A DNA stretch of 10,766 bases, from the NCBI GenBank assembly GCA_937891895.1, contig CALATN010000223.1, forward strand, positions 1-10,766, read 5' to 3'. This document shows positions 1-6,810 of the stretch, piece by piece (the first letter of the stretch is position 1; the number at the start of each line of letters is the position of its first letter). The DNA comes from an uncultured Clostridia bacterium (GTDB lineage: Bacteria > Bacillota > Clostridia > Oscillospirales > Ruminococcaceae). The notes under the pieces are model-generated. The model was not told the DNA's origin, searched no databases, and saw only the letters and a program-made list of their open reading frames with translations. The position numbers and the translations under genes are program-made.

Positions 1-1
1 T

Positions 2-769
2 GCTAAGGTAAGCGAAGCTTCCGGCGGCCAGACAGCTCTCACAACAACAGCTGCAGGTGCATGGCAGGTATTCTCCGCTGGTAGAAATACTCCATGGGTA
101 GCTGACAACAAGCTCACACTCGATGACTCCGCTAAGGGTTACATCGATCTTGCTAAGCAGATGTATGATAACGGCTACATCATCAAGGACCTCGGTCAGT
201 GGTCTACAGACTGGTATGCAGCTGGTCAGACAGATACAACAATGGGTTACTTCGTATCCACATGGGGCTTCGGCGATGCTATCCTTTCTCAGGCAGCAGG
301 CGGCGAAGGCGGTGCTACATACGGTAAGTGGAACGTAGTAGTTGGTCCTCAGCCTTTCTACTGGGGCGGTACATGGGCTACAGTTGCTAACAGATGCAAC
401 AACCCAGAACTCGCTAAGGAATTCATTTCCTTCTTCACAACAAATAAGGATGGCGCTGTAGCTTACGCTAACGATAAGGGCGAATACGTTTCTAACAAGG
501 CTGCTATGGCAGAAGTTATTCCTAACTATGCTGGTCTCGGCGTACTCGGCGGTCAGAACCACTTCGAAGTTCTTAACTCCGTAGCTGACGGTATCGATAT
601 GGCTGGTGGTATCACACCATATGACTCCACAATTAAGACAGCATTCAACGATGCAGTAACAGCTTACTGCCAGGGCACATATGCAACAGCTGATGAAGCT
701 ATCGCTGGTTGGGCTCAGAACGTAGCTGCTGCACTTCCTGATCTCGATTACTCCAACTTTGAGGGTTAA
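2..769 (+). CDS. Carbohydrate ABC transporter solute-binding protein, C-terminal part (5' end outside window)
   Basis: This is the last 255 residues of an extracellular sugar-binding lipoprotein of the CUT1 ABC class. It would capture a sugar or oligosaccharide outside the membrane and deliver it to the two permeases encoded just downstream. The frame is open from base 2, so the N-terminus, signal peptide and lipobox cysteine lie upstream; the family is usually about 400-450 residues, so roughly 40% is missing. The visible part looks like the second lobe: many aromatic residues suited to stacking on sugars (WGGTW near fragment residue 123, plus other Trp/Tyr), and the family-typical stretch PELAKEFISFF followed by a lysine- and asparagine-rich helix region. 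All eleven lysine codons are AAG and GCT, ACA and CTC dominate, unlike the genes further downstream, which suggests very high expression. The sugar cannot be told from this sequence. Family call is firm; substrate is unknown. Confidence 0.88.
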   Translation, partial: AKVSEASGGQTALTTTAAGAWQVFSAGRNTPWVADNKLTLDDSAKGYIDLAKQMYDNGYIIKDLGQWSTDWYAAGQTDTTMGYFVSTWGFGDAILSQAAGGEGGATYGKWNVVVGPQPFYWGGTWATVANRCNNPELAKEFISFFTTNKDGAVAYANDKGEYVSNKAAMAEVIPNYAGLGVLGGQNHFEVLNSVADGIDMAGGITPYDSTIKTAFNDAVTAYCQGTYATADEAIAGWAQNVAAALPDLDYSNFEG

Positions 770-801
770 TCAAGAGCTATTAGCTAAATAGTTTTAAGTC
801 G

Positions 802-826
802 TGGGGCAGGCTTTGTGTCTGCCCCA
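802..826 (+). promoter_or_regulatory. Intercistronic hairpin between binding protein and permease genes
   Basis: A perfect 8-base-pair GC-rich stem, TGGGGCAG (802-809) with CTGCCCCA (819-826), encloses a 9-base loop. It sits 33 bases after the binding-protein stop and 44 bases before the permease start. What follows is TAGATTTAAG rather than a run of T, so it is not a convincing full terminator. Hairpins in this position in sugar ABC operons (for example malE-malF) protect the upstream message from 3' decay or attenuate read-through, so the binding protein is made in excess over the permeases. The structure is seen; the function is inferred. Confidence 0.65.
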
Positions 827-870
827 TAGATTTAAGTGAACATTACTTTTGATTTTGAGGAGAGAATTTT

Positions 871-1848
871 ATGGCAAACAGATCAGGCGGAAGAATTCGC
901 TCTATAAGCTATGCTAAATATGGTTATATATTTATTCTTCCATTCTTTTTAGTATATGCAATTTTTCAGATTTATCCACTTTTTAACACTTTCTACCTTA
1001 GCTTCTTTGGCAATGGTAAAAAGATAGACGAATTTGTTGGTTTTACCAACTTTAAAACACTTCTGTTTGGTGGTGGATTTGCTCAGCAAGCGGCTCATGA
1101 TTCATTTATGAGAGTTCTTGGCAATACATTTATCCTTTGGGTAGGTAACTTTATCCCACAGATTATCCTCTCACTTGTTCTTGCTGCTTGGTTTACAAAT
1201 GCTCGCTTGAAAATCCCAGGTAAGGGTGCGTACAAGATTATTATGTACATGCCTAACATTATTACAGCTGCTTCTGCTGCTGCACTTTTCGTTATGCTGT
1301 TCTCTGACTCCCAGCTTGGTGCTATCAATGCAATGCTTCTTAAGAATGGCTTTACAACTGAAACAATCAGCTTTGTAAGCGGTAAAACAGAAGCACGAGT
1401 TATGATTATGATAATTCAGACCTGGATGTGGTACGGTAATACAACTATCATGCTTATGTCAGGTATTATGGGTATTAACGGCTCTCTCTTTGAGGCTGCA
1501 AGCATCGACGGTGCTTCCCATACACAGCAGTTCTTCAGAATTACACTTCCACTTCTTAGACCTATCCTTCTCTACACAGTAGTAACATCTATGATTGGTG
1601 GTCTCCAGATGTACGATATGCCTGCTCTTTATAATGTAGGTACATCCCAGAATAAGTTCACAGAAACAATTGCTGTATATATCTTTAATAACTTCCATGA
1701 TACAAGCCTTAATAACTTTGGTTATTCTGCTGCTGCATCGGTAATCCTGTTTGTAATTACTTCAATTCTTGGTTCTGTATGCTTTGCTATTAACAGAGAT
1801 AAAGACGTTAAGGTAAAGAGAAGCAAGAAGACAAGCAAATTGCTGTAA
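871..1848 (+). CDS. Sugar ABC transporter permease 1 (MalF/UgpA-like, CUT1 family)
   Basis: This is one of the two integral membrane subunits of a carbohydrate ABC importer; it pairs with the next gene product to form the channel. The 325 residues begin with a short basic N-tail and a first membrane segment at about residues 17-40, followed by further hydrophobic segments consistent with six helices. The cytoplasmic EAA loop that contacts the ATPase is clear: EAASIDGA at residues 208-215, followed by RITLPLL. The C-terminus is a short lysine/arginine-rich tail. The ATG follows a GAGGAG ribosome binding site at 857-862 with 8-base spacing. It lies 101 bases after the binding-protein gene, across the hairpin, and 24 bases before the second permease. 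No ATPase is encoded here, so a shared MsmX-type ATPase is probably used. Substrate unknown. Confidence 0.93.
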   Translation: MANRSGGRIRSISYAKYGYIFILPFFLVYAIFQIYPLFNTFYLSFFGNGKKIDEFVGFTNFKTLLFGGGFAQQAAHDSFMRVLGNTFILWVGNFIPQIILSLVLAAWFTNARLKIPGKGAYKIIMYMPNIITAASAAALFVMLFSDSQLGAINAMLLKNGFTTETISFVSGKTEARVMIMIIQTWMWYGNTTIMLMSGIMGINGSLFEAASIDGASHTQQFFRITLPLLRPILLYTVVTSMIGGLQMYDMPALYNVGTSQNKFTETIAVYIFNNFHDTSLNNFGYSAAASVILFVITSILGSVCFAINRDKDVKVKRSKKTSKLL

Positions 1849-1872
1849 AAGGAAAAGGAGGTTATATACATT

Positions 1873-2757
1873 ATGAATATGGTTGAAGAAAAAGTAGCAC
1901 GCCGTAAGGCAAAGCCATTGGATATAATCGTTACAGCATTTATGATTATCCTTTGTGTACTCAGCTTGATTCCTATTTATGTTCTTGTCGTAAATGCTAC
2001 GAGAACTTCTGTTGATATTACTGGTAATGGTGTTTCCCTTATTCCCGGACTTAATCTTTTCAATAACATCGGAACAATGATGGAGTGGTCTGAAACAGGT
2101 AAGGTTCAGTATAATGCATTTACAGGTTATATCAACAGTGCAATTATCGCATTTTCCTGTACTTTTTTAACAGTACTTTTTGCAGGTGCAACTGCTTATG
2201 GTGTATGCGTATACGACTTCAGAGTTAAGAATGCTGCTTACACATTCATTCTTGCAGTAATGATGGTACCGGTTCAGGTAACATCTGTAGGTTTCTATCA
2301 GTTTATGTCCAAGATTGGTCTCACTGATAATTACCTCCCACTTATCATTCCTGCAATCGCAGCTCCACAGGTTGTATTCTTCATGCGTCAGTATATGAAG
2401 TCTTCCTTCCCACTTGAAATTGTTGAAGCTGCAAGAATTGACGGTTCTAACGAATTCAGAACATTCTTTACAATTGCAATTCCAATGATGAAACCAGCAT
2501 TTGCTGTTCAGGCAATTTTTGCATTCGTTGCAAGCTGGAATAACTACTATATGCCATCTATGATTCTCGTATCAAGAGAACCTAACCAGATGACACTTCC
2601 AATGATGGTTAATACAATCCTCTCGAACGATAAGCTGGCTGACTTTGGTGCTAAATATGCCGCAATTATGCTTTCTATCATTCCTGTAGTTGTTGTATAC
2701 TTCATCTTCTCTAAGTTCATCGTTGAAGGCGTTGCACTCGGCGGTGTAAAGGAATAA
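1873..2757 (+). CDS. Sugar ABC transporter permease 2 (MalG/UgpE-like, CUT1 family)
   Basis: This is the second membrane subunit of the sugar importer. Its 294 residues are normal for MalG-type permeases. A basic N-tail precedes a hydrophobic segment at about residues 18-40, then several more membrane segments. The ATPase-docking loop reads EAARIDGS at residues 185-192, followed by the expected IAIPMMKPA, and the protein ends with the MalG-style tail rich in Val, Ala and Gly. The chosen ATG at 1873 follows AAGGAGG at 1855-1861 with 11-base spacing; a second in-frame ATG at 1879 has shorter spacing of 17 bases from the site's end and is less likely. Two in-frame stops in a row (2755-2760) close the gene, and a strong terminator follows, making this the last gene of the transporter operon. 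Confidence 0.93.
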   Translation: MNMVEEKVARRKAKPLDIIVTAFMIILCVLSLIPIYVLVVNATRTSVDITGNGVSLIPGLNLFNNIGTMMEWSETGKVQYNAFTGYINSAIIAFSCTFLTVLFAGATAYGVCVYDFRVKNAAYTFILAVMMVPVQVTSVGFYQFMSKIGLTDNYLPLIIPAIAAPQVVFFMRQYMKSSFPLEIVEAARIDGSNEFRTFFTIAIPMMKPAFAVQAIFAFVASWNNYYMPSMILVSREPNQMTLPMMVNTILSNDKLADFGAKYAAIMLSIIPVVVVYFIFSKFIVEGVALGGVKE

Positions 2758-2767
2758 TAAACAAAAC

Positions 2768-2801
2768 AAAGCTGTACAGCGTCTGTTGTACAGCTTTTTT
2801 T
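2768..2801 (+). terminator. Rho-independent terminator of the sugar transporter operon
   Basis: AAAGCTGTACA (2768-2778) pairs perfectly with TGTACAGCTTT (2787-2797) over an 8-base loop, and seven T residues run from 2795 to 2801. It begins 10 bases after the second permease stop. The stem plus U-tract is a textbook intrinsic terminator and separates the transport operon from the threonine operon. Confidence 0.93.
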
Positions 2802-2835
2802 ATTGCTTAATTTAAGAATGTTAATAGTATTTCTA

Positions 2836-2865
2836 TTGACAAAAGAGTGTAAAATATGGTACAAT
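2836..2865 (+). promoter_or_regulatory. Sigma-A promoter of the pheB-hom-thrB operon, extended -10
   Basis: A perfect -35 box TTGACA (2836-2841) is followed after 18 bases by TACAAT (2860-2865), a one-mismatch -10 box. TG at 2857-2858 makes an extended -10 (TGGTACAAT). Transcription should start near 2872, leaving an untranslated leader of about 50 bases. That is too short for a T-box or other large riboswitch. The -10 lies inside a 10-base palindrome, TACAATTGTA (2860-2869). Confidence 0.85.
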
Positions 2866-2924
2866 TGTATTTATAGTGAATACACTTGTTTTTTTCACAA
2901 GGACGTTGCATAACGGAGGTTAGT

Positions 2925-3365
2925 ATGGGCAATTCATCATTTGTAGTTATCAGTACCGATGTTCTTCCCGAGATATTTCCCAAGGTTTTAGAGGTTAAGC
3001 GTCTTTTAGCTTGCGGTGAAGAGAAAAGTTCTGCTTCTGCATGTAAGAGAATTGGTATTTCGAGAAGTGCATTCTACAAATATAAAGAATGTGTTTTCGC
3101 ATATGAGGAAAAGCTTACACAGAAAATCATTTCGTATTATGCTGTTCTGAAAGATGAACCCGGTGTGCTTTCAGCAATTCTTGCTGAATTTCATAGGCAA
3201 GGTGCAAACATTATTACCGTTAATCAGAATATGCCTATAGATGGTGTTGCAGCTGTAAATATTACTGTAAGATTGTTTGGCGATGAAGCTGATGCTTATG
3301 GATTGAAAAATGACCTTGCAGCACTTAATGGTGTGGTAGATGTAAAATTCATCTCTGGTGAATAA
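2925..3365 (+). CDS. pheB: ACT domain-containing protein, PheB / UPF0735 family
   Basis: This small protein of 146 residues combines an N-terminal helix-turn-helix-like region (about residues 12-58, with GISRSAFYKYKE at 44-55) and a C-terminal ACT domain (about 70-144). The ACT amino-acid binding loop is intact: KDEPGVLSAIL at 76-86. The length and both signatures match the UPF0735/PheB family, known from Bacillus next to pheA. Its molecular role is not firmly established; amino-acid sensing, and possibly regulation of the neighbouring pathway, is inferred from the ACT domain and from its place as the first gene before homoserine dehydrogenase. ATG 2925 was chosen because GGAGG at 2915-2919 precedes it at proper spacing and the family begins at this point; an upstream in-frame TTG at 2886 has no ribosome binding site. 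Confidence 0.9.
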   Translation: MGNSSFVVISTDVLPEIFPKVLEVKRLLACGEEKSSASACKRIGISRSAFYKYKECVFAYEEKLTQKIISYYAVLKDEPGVLSAILAEFHRQGANIITVNQNMPIDGVAAVNITVRLFGDEADAYGLKNDLAALNGVVDVKFISGE

Positions 3366-3392
3366 ACAAGTTAAATAAAAGGAGTAATTGTA

Positions 3393-4622
3393 ATGTCAAA
3401 AATCGCAGTTTTAGGTTATGGTGTCGTGGGCTCAGGTACAGTTGAGCTGTTTTATAAAAATAAGGACAAGATTTGTGCCAAGTCAGGAAAAGACCTTGAT
3501 ATAAAGTATATTCTGGATATCCGTGATTTTCCTGACAGCCCGTATGCTGATAAATTTACAAAGAATTTTGATGATATTCTCAATGACCCTGAGGTTACAA
3601 TTGTTGCTGAAGTAATCGGCGGTATGAAGTTTTCTTACGGCTATGTCAAAGCTTGCCTTGAAAATGGTAAGAATGTTGTAACTTCAAATAAGGAGCTTGT
3701 TGCTGAAAAAGGTGCTGAACTCCTGAAAATTGCTGCTGAAAAGAATTGTAATTTCCTTTTCGAAGCTTCTACAGGCGGTGCAATTCCAATCATCAGACCA
3801 CTTCACGTTTGCCTTGCAGGTAACGATATTTCCGCCGTTGCAGGTATTCTCAATGGTACCACAAACTTTATTCTTACTAAGATGATCAACGAGCAAATGG
3901 CTTTCAGCGATGCTCTTGAAATGGCTCAGAAGCTCGGCTATGCCGAGCAGGATCCAACAGCCGATGTTGAAGGTCATGATGCTTGCAGAAAAATCTGTAT
4001 TCTTTCTTCTCTCGTTTTTGGTAAGCATGTTTATCCTAAGTGGGTGCATTGTGAAGGCATAACTAAACTTACCCTCGAGGATGTTATGTATGCTCAGAAC
4101 TGGGGCGGTGAAATCAAGCTTATCGCTTCTGTAAAGAAGTCTGATGACGGCAAAATCCTTCCAATGGTTCGCCCTGCATTTGTATGTAATAACAACCAGC
4201 TTTCCCATATTTCTGACGTTTTCAATGGCGTAATGGTGTACGGCGATGGTTTTGATGAGGTTATGTTCTACGGCAGAGGCGCAGGTAAGCTTCCTACTGC
4301 AAGTGCTGTGGTAGGCGATATCGCAACAGTTGCAAAAATGACAGCTACATCCATTTCTCAGACATGGGAAGATAGTACGGATGACAGCTTTATTGCTGAC
4401 TACAAGGATGATGTTGTTTCAATTTATGTACGTGTTAATGGTGTTGCAGCTGAAAAAATTTCTGAAGTTTTCGGTACAGTTGAGTATCTCAGCCGTGATA
4501 ATCAGCCTGTTGATGAACTTGCATTTATTGCACCTGCAATGAAAGAGAAAATATTTGACGAAAAGCTTTCACAGCTTGGCGGTGAAGTTCTCGGAACAAT
4601 CCGTATCCTTGAACTTGAATGA
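3393..4622 (+). CDS. hom: Homoserine dehydrogenase
   Basis: This enzyme reduces L-aspartate-4-semialdehyde to L-homoserine with NAD(P)H, the branch step towards threonine and methionine. The 409 residues show an N-terminal nucleotide-binding fold with GYGVVG at 8-13, TSNK with K100 in the cofactor/substrate site, FEASTGGAIP at 123-132, and the family signature GILNGTTNF at 151-159. The catalytic pair is present: D196 and K200 in VEGHDACRK. GRGAGKLPTASAVV (294-307) is the conserved hinge. The C-terminus (about 340-407) has the length and strand-helix pattern of a small ACT domain but lacks the usual DxPGVL loop; the corresponding stretch reads RVNGVAAEK. Bacillus Hom is about 433 residues, so this tail is shortened. 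ATG 3393 follows AAAGGAG (3378-3384) at 8 bases. It is the second gene of the operon, 27 bases after pheB. Confidence 0.96.
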   Translation: MSKIAVLGYGVVGSGTVELFYKNKDKICAKSGKDLDIKYILDIRDFPDSPYADKFTKNFDDILNDPEVTIVAEVIGGMKFSYGYVKACLENGKNVVTSNKELVAEKGAELLKIAAEKNCNFLFEASTGGAIPIIRPLHVCLAGNDISAVAGILNGTTNFILTKMINEQMAFSDALEMAQKLGYAEQDPTADVEGHDACRKICILSSLVFGKHVYPKWVHCEGITKLTLEDVMYAQNWGGEIKLIASVKKSDDGKILPMVRPAFVCNNNQLSHISDVFNGVMVYGDGFDEVMFYGRGAGKLPTASAVVGDIATVAKMTATSISQTWEDSTDDSFIADYKDDVVSIYVRVNGVAAEKISEVFGTVEYLSRDNQPVDELAFIAPAMKEKIFDEKLSQLGGEVLGTIRILELE

Positions 4623-4644
4623 TTTCTGAAAGGACTATCTTCGG

Positions 4645-5535
4645 ATGATTAAAATACAGATTCCCGCAACAAGTGCTAACCTTGGCGCAGGCTTTGATGC
4701 GCTGGGTCTTGCATTGAATTACTACAATTATGTCAATATCGAAGAAGCTGACGGAATTTATATTGAAAGCCTTGATGGTACAGATGTACCGAATGATGCT
4801 TCAAATCTTGTCTATGATTCAGCAAGAATTCTTTTTGATATCTGCGGCAAGCCTTTGAATGGTTTGAAAATCCAGCAGATTAACAATATCCCTATGGCAA
4901 GAGGTCTTGGAAGTTCTTCCGCTTGTATCATTGCAGGTCTTGTAGGTGCAAATCAGCTTCTTGGTGAGCCTATGGGTTTGGATGATTTAGTTAACCTTTC
5001 AGCACAGATTGAGGGACATCCTGACAATACTGCTCCTGCACTTCTTGGAGGTATTGTAACAGCAGTATTTGACGGCAAAAGTGTCCATTGGGTTAAGCAG
5101 GAGGTTTATACTACACTTAAATTTGTTGTTGTTATTCCTGACTTCGAGCTTAAAACTGAACAGGCAAGAGCTTGTCTTCCAAAGGAAATTTCTCATAAGG
5201 ACGCTGTGTATAATCTTTCGAGAGCAGCTCTTTTTTCAGCTTCGCTTCTTACAGGTAAGTATGAAAATCTGCGTACAGCTGTTCACGATAGATTGCATCA
5301 GCCGTACAGAATGGAACTTATTCCACACGGCAGAGATGTTTTTGACACTGCATATAGTCTTGGCGCATATGCTGCATATCTCAGTGGTGCTGGTCCGGCA
5401 CTTATGGCAATTGTTGATGCAGAGAATGAATATTTTGAGGGTAAAATGAGATTTGCCCTGGATAGAATGGGTCTTAACAGTTGGGCTGTTCATGAACTCC
5501 ATATAGATAATATCGGAACAAGAATTATTAACTGA
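4645..5535 (+). CDS. thrB: Homoserine kinase
   Basis: This cytoplasmic GHMP-family kinase phosphorylates L-homoserine with ATP to O-phospho-L-homoserine, the substrate of threonine synthase. The length of 296 residues is typical. GHMP motif 1 is visible at the N-terminus (PATSANLGAGFDALGLAL, 7-24), the ATP phosphate loop is PMARGLGSSSA at 83-93, an EGHPDN block lies at 123-128, and motif 3 is SGAGPALMAI at 247-256. ATG 4645 follows GAAAGGA (4628-4634) at 10 bases and lies 22 bases after hom, so the two are surely co-transcribed. The third pathway gene, threonine synthase (thrC), is not in the window and must be elsewhere. Confidence 0.96.
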   Translation: MIKIQIPATSANLGAGFDALGLALNYYNYVNIEEADGIYIESLDGTDVPNDASNLVYDSARILFDICGKPLNGLKIQQINNIPMARGLGSSSACIIAGLVGANQLLGEPMGLDDLVNLSAQIEGHPDNTAPALLGGIVTAVFDGKSVHWVKQEVYTTLKFVVVIPDFELKTEQARACLPKEISHKDAVYNLSRAALFSASLLTGKYENLRTAVHDRLHQPYRMELIPHGRDVFDTAYSLGAYAAYLSGAGPALMAIVDAENEYFEGKMRFALDRMGLNSWAVHELHIDNIGTRIIN

Positions 5536-5553
5536 TAAACAGGGGTGATTTTA

Positions 5554-6366
5554 GTGGAAATTGAATATTTCTCTGAAACACGAAACGACAGCGATGTAAT
5601 TGACTTGTATCGTGCCCTGAAATGGTACAGATTGCCGGGTTATACCGATGATGATATCGAGAAGGCAAATAAAAATAGCTTTTATTCAGTGTATGCTTAT
5701 GACGGATATAAGCTTGTAGGTTTGGGTAGAGTTGCTTCTGACGGTCATATTGCCGCAGTAATGAGTGGTATATGTGTTCGTCCTGACTATCGTCGTAAAG
5801 GAATAGGGGAGCAGATTGTAACCCGTCTTGTATATTATTGTCAGTCGGGCAGCAACAAGCTGAATGTTCAGCTTTTCTGTGAAGATAGTCTTATTTCTTG
5901 GTATGAAAAACAAGGCTTTGAACGTCGCAACAGGGGAATGTGGAAGAAGATGATTCTTCCTGAAGATAATTGCCGTCTGCGTCGTAATTTTCGTGATGTC
6001 TATGGAATCGAACAGATTACGGATATAGCACCTGATTTTTATTGGTATAATTTTGACGCATTCGGTGATTTCAAGTATTACAGTACCCTTAACAGTGAAG
6101 GTGAAATGGTCGCAAGTGTATTTATGACGTTTTATTGTGATGAGCCGAAAAAGTTTTATGTTGATATAATCTTTGAGAATGTACGTAGATTTGAAATCGG
6201 CTGTATGGGTGTAAAAACCGTGTTGACTGGCTTTGATATTATGAAGGTACGTAACACAGATATGCTTAATGGAATGAATTACCGTATCTGTTCACTTGAG
6301 GATGATGACATCAATTTTTTCTGTGAAAGCTTCAGAATTATAAATGTTCAAATTGAGGAAAATTAA
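5554..6366 (+). CDS. GNAT acetyltransferase with an unrecognised C-terminal domain
   Basis: The product of 270 residues has two parts. Residues 1-135 form a GNAT N-acetyltransferase: the acetyl-CoA pyrophosphate loop is VRPDYRRKGIG at 75-85, the strand before it is MSGICV, and the domain ends with SWYEKQGFERRNRGMW (115-130), the usual GNAT finish. The substrate cannot be told. Residues 136-270 are not part of a GNAT fold and I do not recognise them; they alternate hydrophobic and polar residues as in beta-strands, with few clear helices, and end in a ICSLEDDDINFFCESF stretch (about 246-261). Tandem inactive GNAT repeats are possible, but no second acetyl-CoA loop is seen. The start is taken as GTG 5554, 5 bases after AGGGGTGA (5541-5548); the in-frame GTG at 5545 lies inside that site. 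The gene lies 18 bases after thrB and its stop directly abuts the tsaE ATG, so it belongs to the operon. It is not an evident RimI. Confidence 0.82.
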   Translation: MEIEYFSETRNDSDVIDLYRALKWYRLPGYTDDDIEKANKNSFYSVYAYDGYKLVGLGRVASDGHIAAVMSGICVRPDYRRKGIGEQIVTRLVYYCQSGSNKLNVQLFCEDSLISWYEKQGFERRNRGMWKKMILPEDNCRLRRNFRDVYGIEQITDIAPDFYWYNFDAFGDFKYYSTLNSEGEMVASVFMTFYCDEPKKFYVDIIFENVRRFEIGCMGVKTVLTGFDIMKVRNTDMLNGMNYRICSLEDDDINFFCESFRIINVQIEEN

Positions 6367-6810
6367 ATGATAAAAGTAAGAACAACCTCTCCCGAAGAAA
6401 CTATTGCATTTGCTGAAAAAATCGGTAAGCTTCTTCATGGCGGAGATGTTATCGCATATAAAGGCGGACTTGGTGCAGGTAAAACCACTTTTACCCGTGG
6501 TCTTGCAGTAGGAATGGGACTTCCTGACGAAGTATTTTCGCCAACTTTCGCATTGGTGAATGAATACAGGAGTAAAGGTGCAACGCTTTACCATTTTGAT
6601 ATGTATCGCATCATGAATGCGGAAGCTCTTGAAACAACGGGATTTTACGATTATTTGAGTGAAGACAGTGTTGTTGCATGCGAATGGTCGGAGAATATAG
6701 AGGATTGCTTACCTGTAAAGCATATCACCATTACAATAAATCATTGCGGTGAGAACGAACGAGAAATCACTGTCGAAGGAGATGAGCGTTTTGACGCTGC
6801 TCGGAATTGA
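6367..6810 (+). CDS. tsaE: tRNA threonylcarbamoyladenosine biosynthesis ATPase TsaE
   Basis: TsaE is the P-loop ATPase that, with TsaB and TsaD, transfers the threonylcarbamoyl group to A37 of tRNAs that read ANN codons. The 147 residues are the normal length. The Walker A loop is GGLGAGKT at 33-40, followed by the family block SPTFALVNEY at 58-67, the YHFDMYR block around D78, and CEWSENI at 105-111. The ATG at 6367 begins directly after the stop of the acetyltransferase gene; GAGG at 6355-6358 inside the upstream gene acts as ribosome binding site. The 3' end overlaps tsaB by 20 bases, implying translational coupling and matched output of the two subunits. Confidence 0.96.
   Translation: MIKVRTTSPEETIAFAEKIGKLLHGGDVIAYKGGLGAGKTTFTRGLAVGMGLPDEVFSPTFALVNEYRSKGATLYHFDMYRIMNAEALETTGFYDYLSEDSVVACEWSENIEDCLPVKHITITINHCGENEREITVEGDERFDAARN

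Noticed and set aside
2866..2924. T-box or threonine-responsive leader before pheB-hom-thrB
   Set aside because: The leader from the predicted start is about 50 bases, too short for a T-box; only a weak 4-base-pair CTTG/CAAG stem is seen and there is no leader peptide rich in Thr codons.
2886..2924. TTG 2886 as start of pheB, adding 13 residues
   Set aside because: There is no ribosome binding site before it, it lies only about 14 bases after the predicted transcription start, and the family begins at the ATG at 2925 with a good GGAGG.
3684..4208. Long open frame on the minus strand within hom (174 codons)
   Set aside because: It is opposite the catalytic core of hom, resembles no family and has no promoter or start signal.
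5554..6366. RimI (ribosomal S18 acetyltransferase), by position next to tsaE-tsaB
   Set aside because: RimI usually follows tsaB and is about 150 residues. This protein is before tsaE, has a different N-terminal region and a large extra domain, so the name would not be justified.
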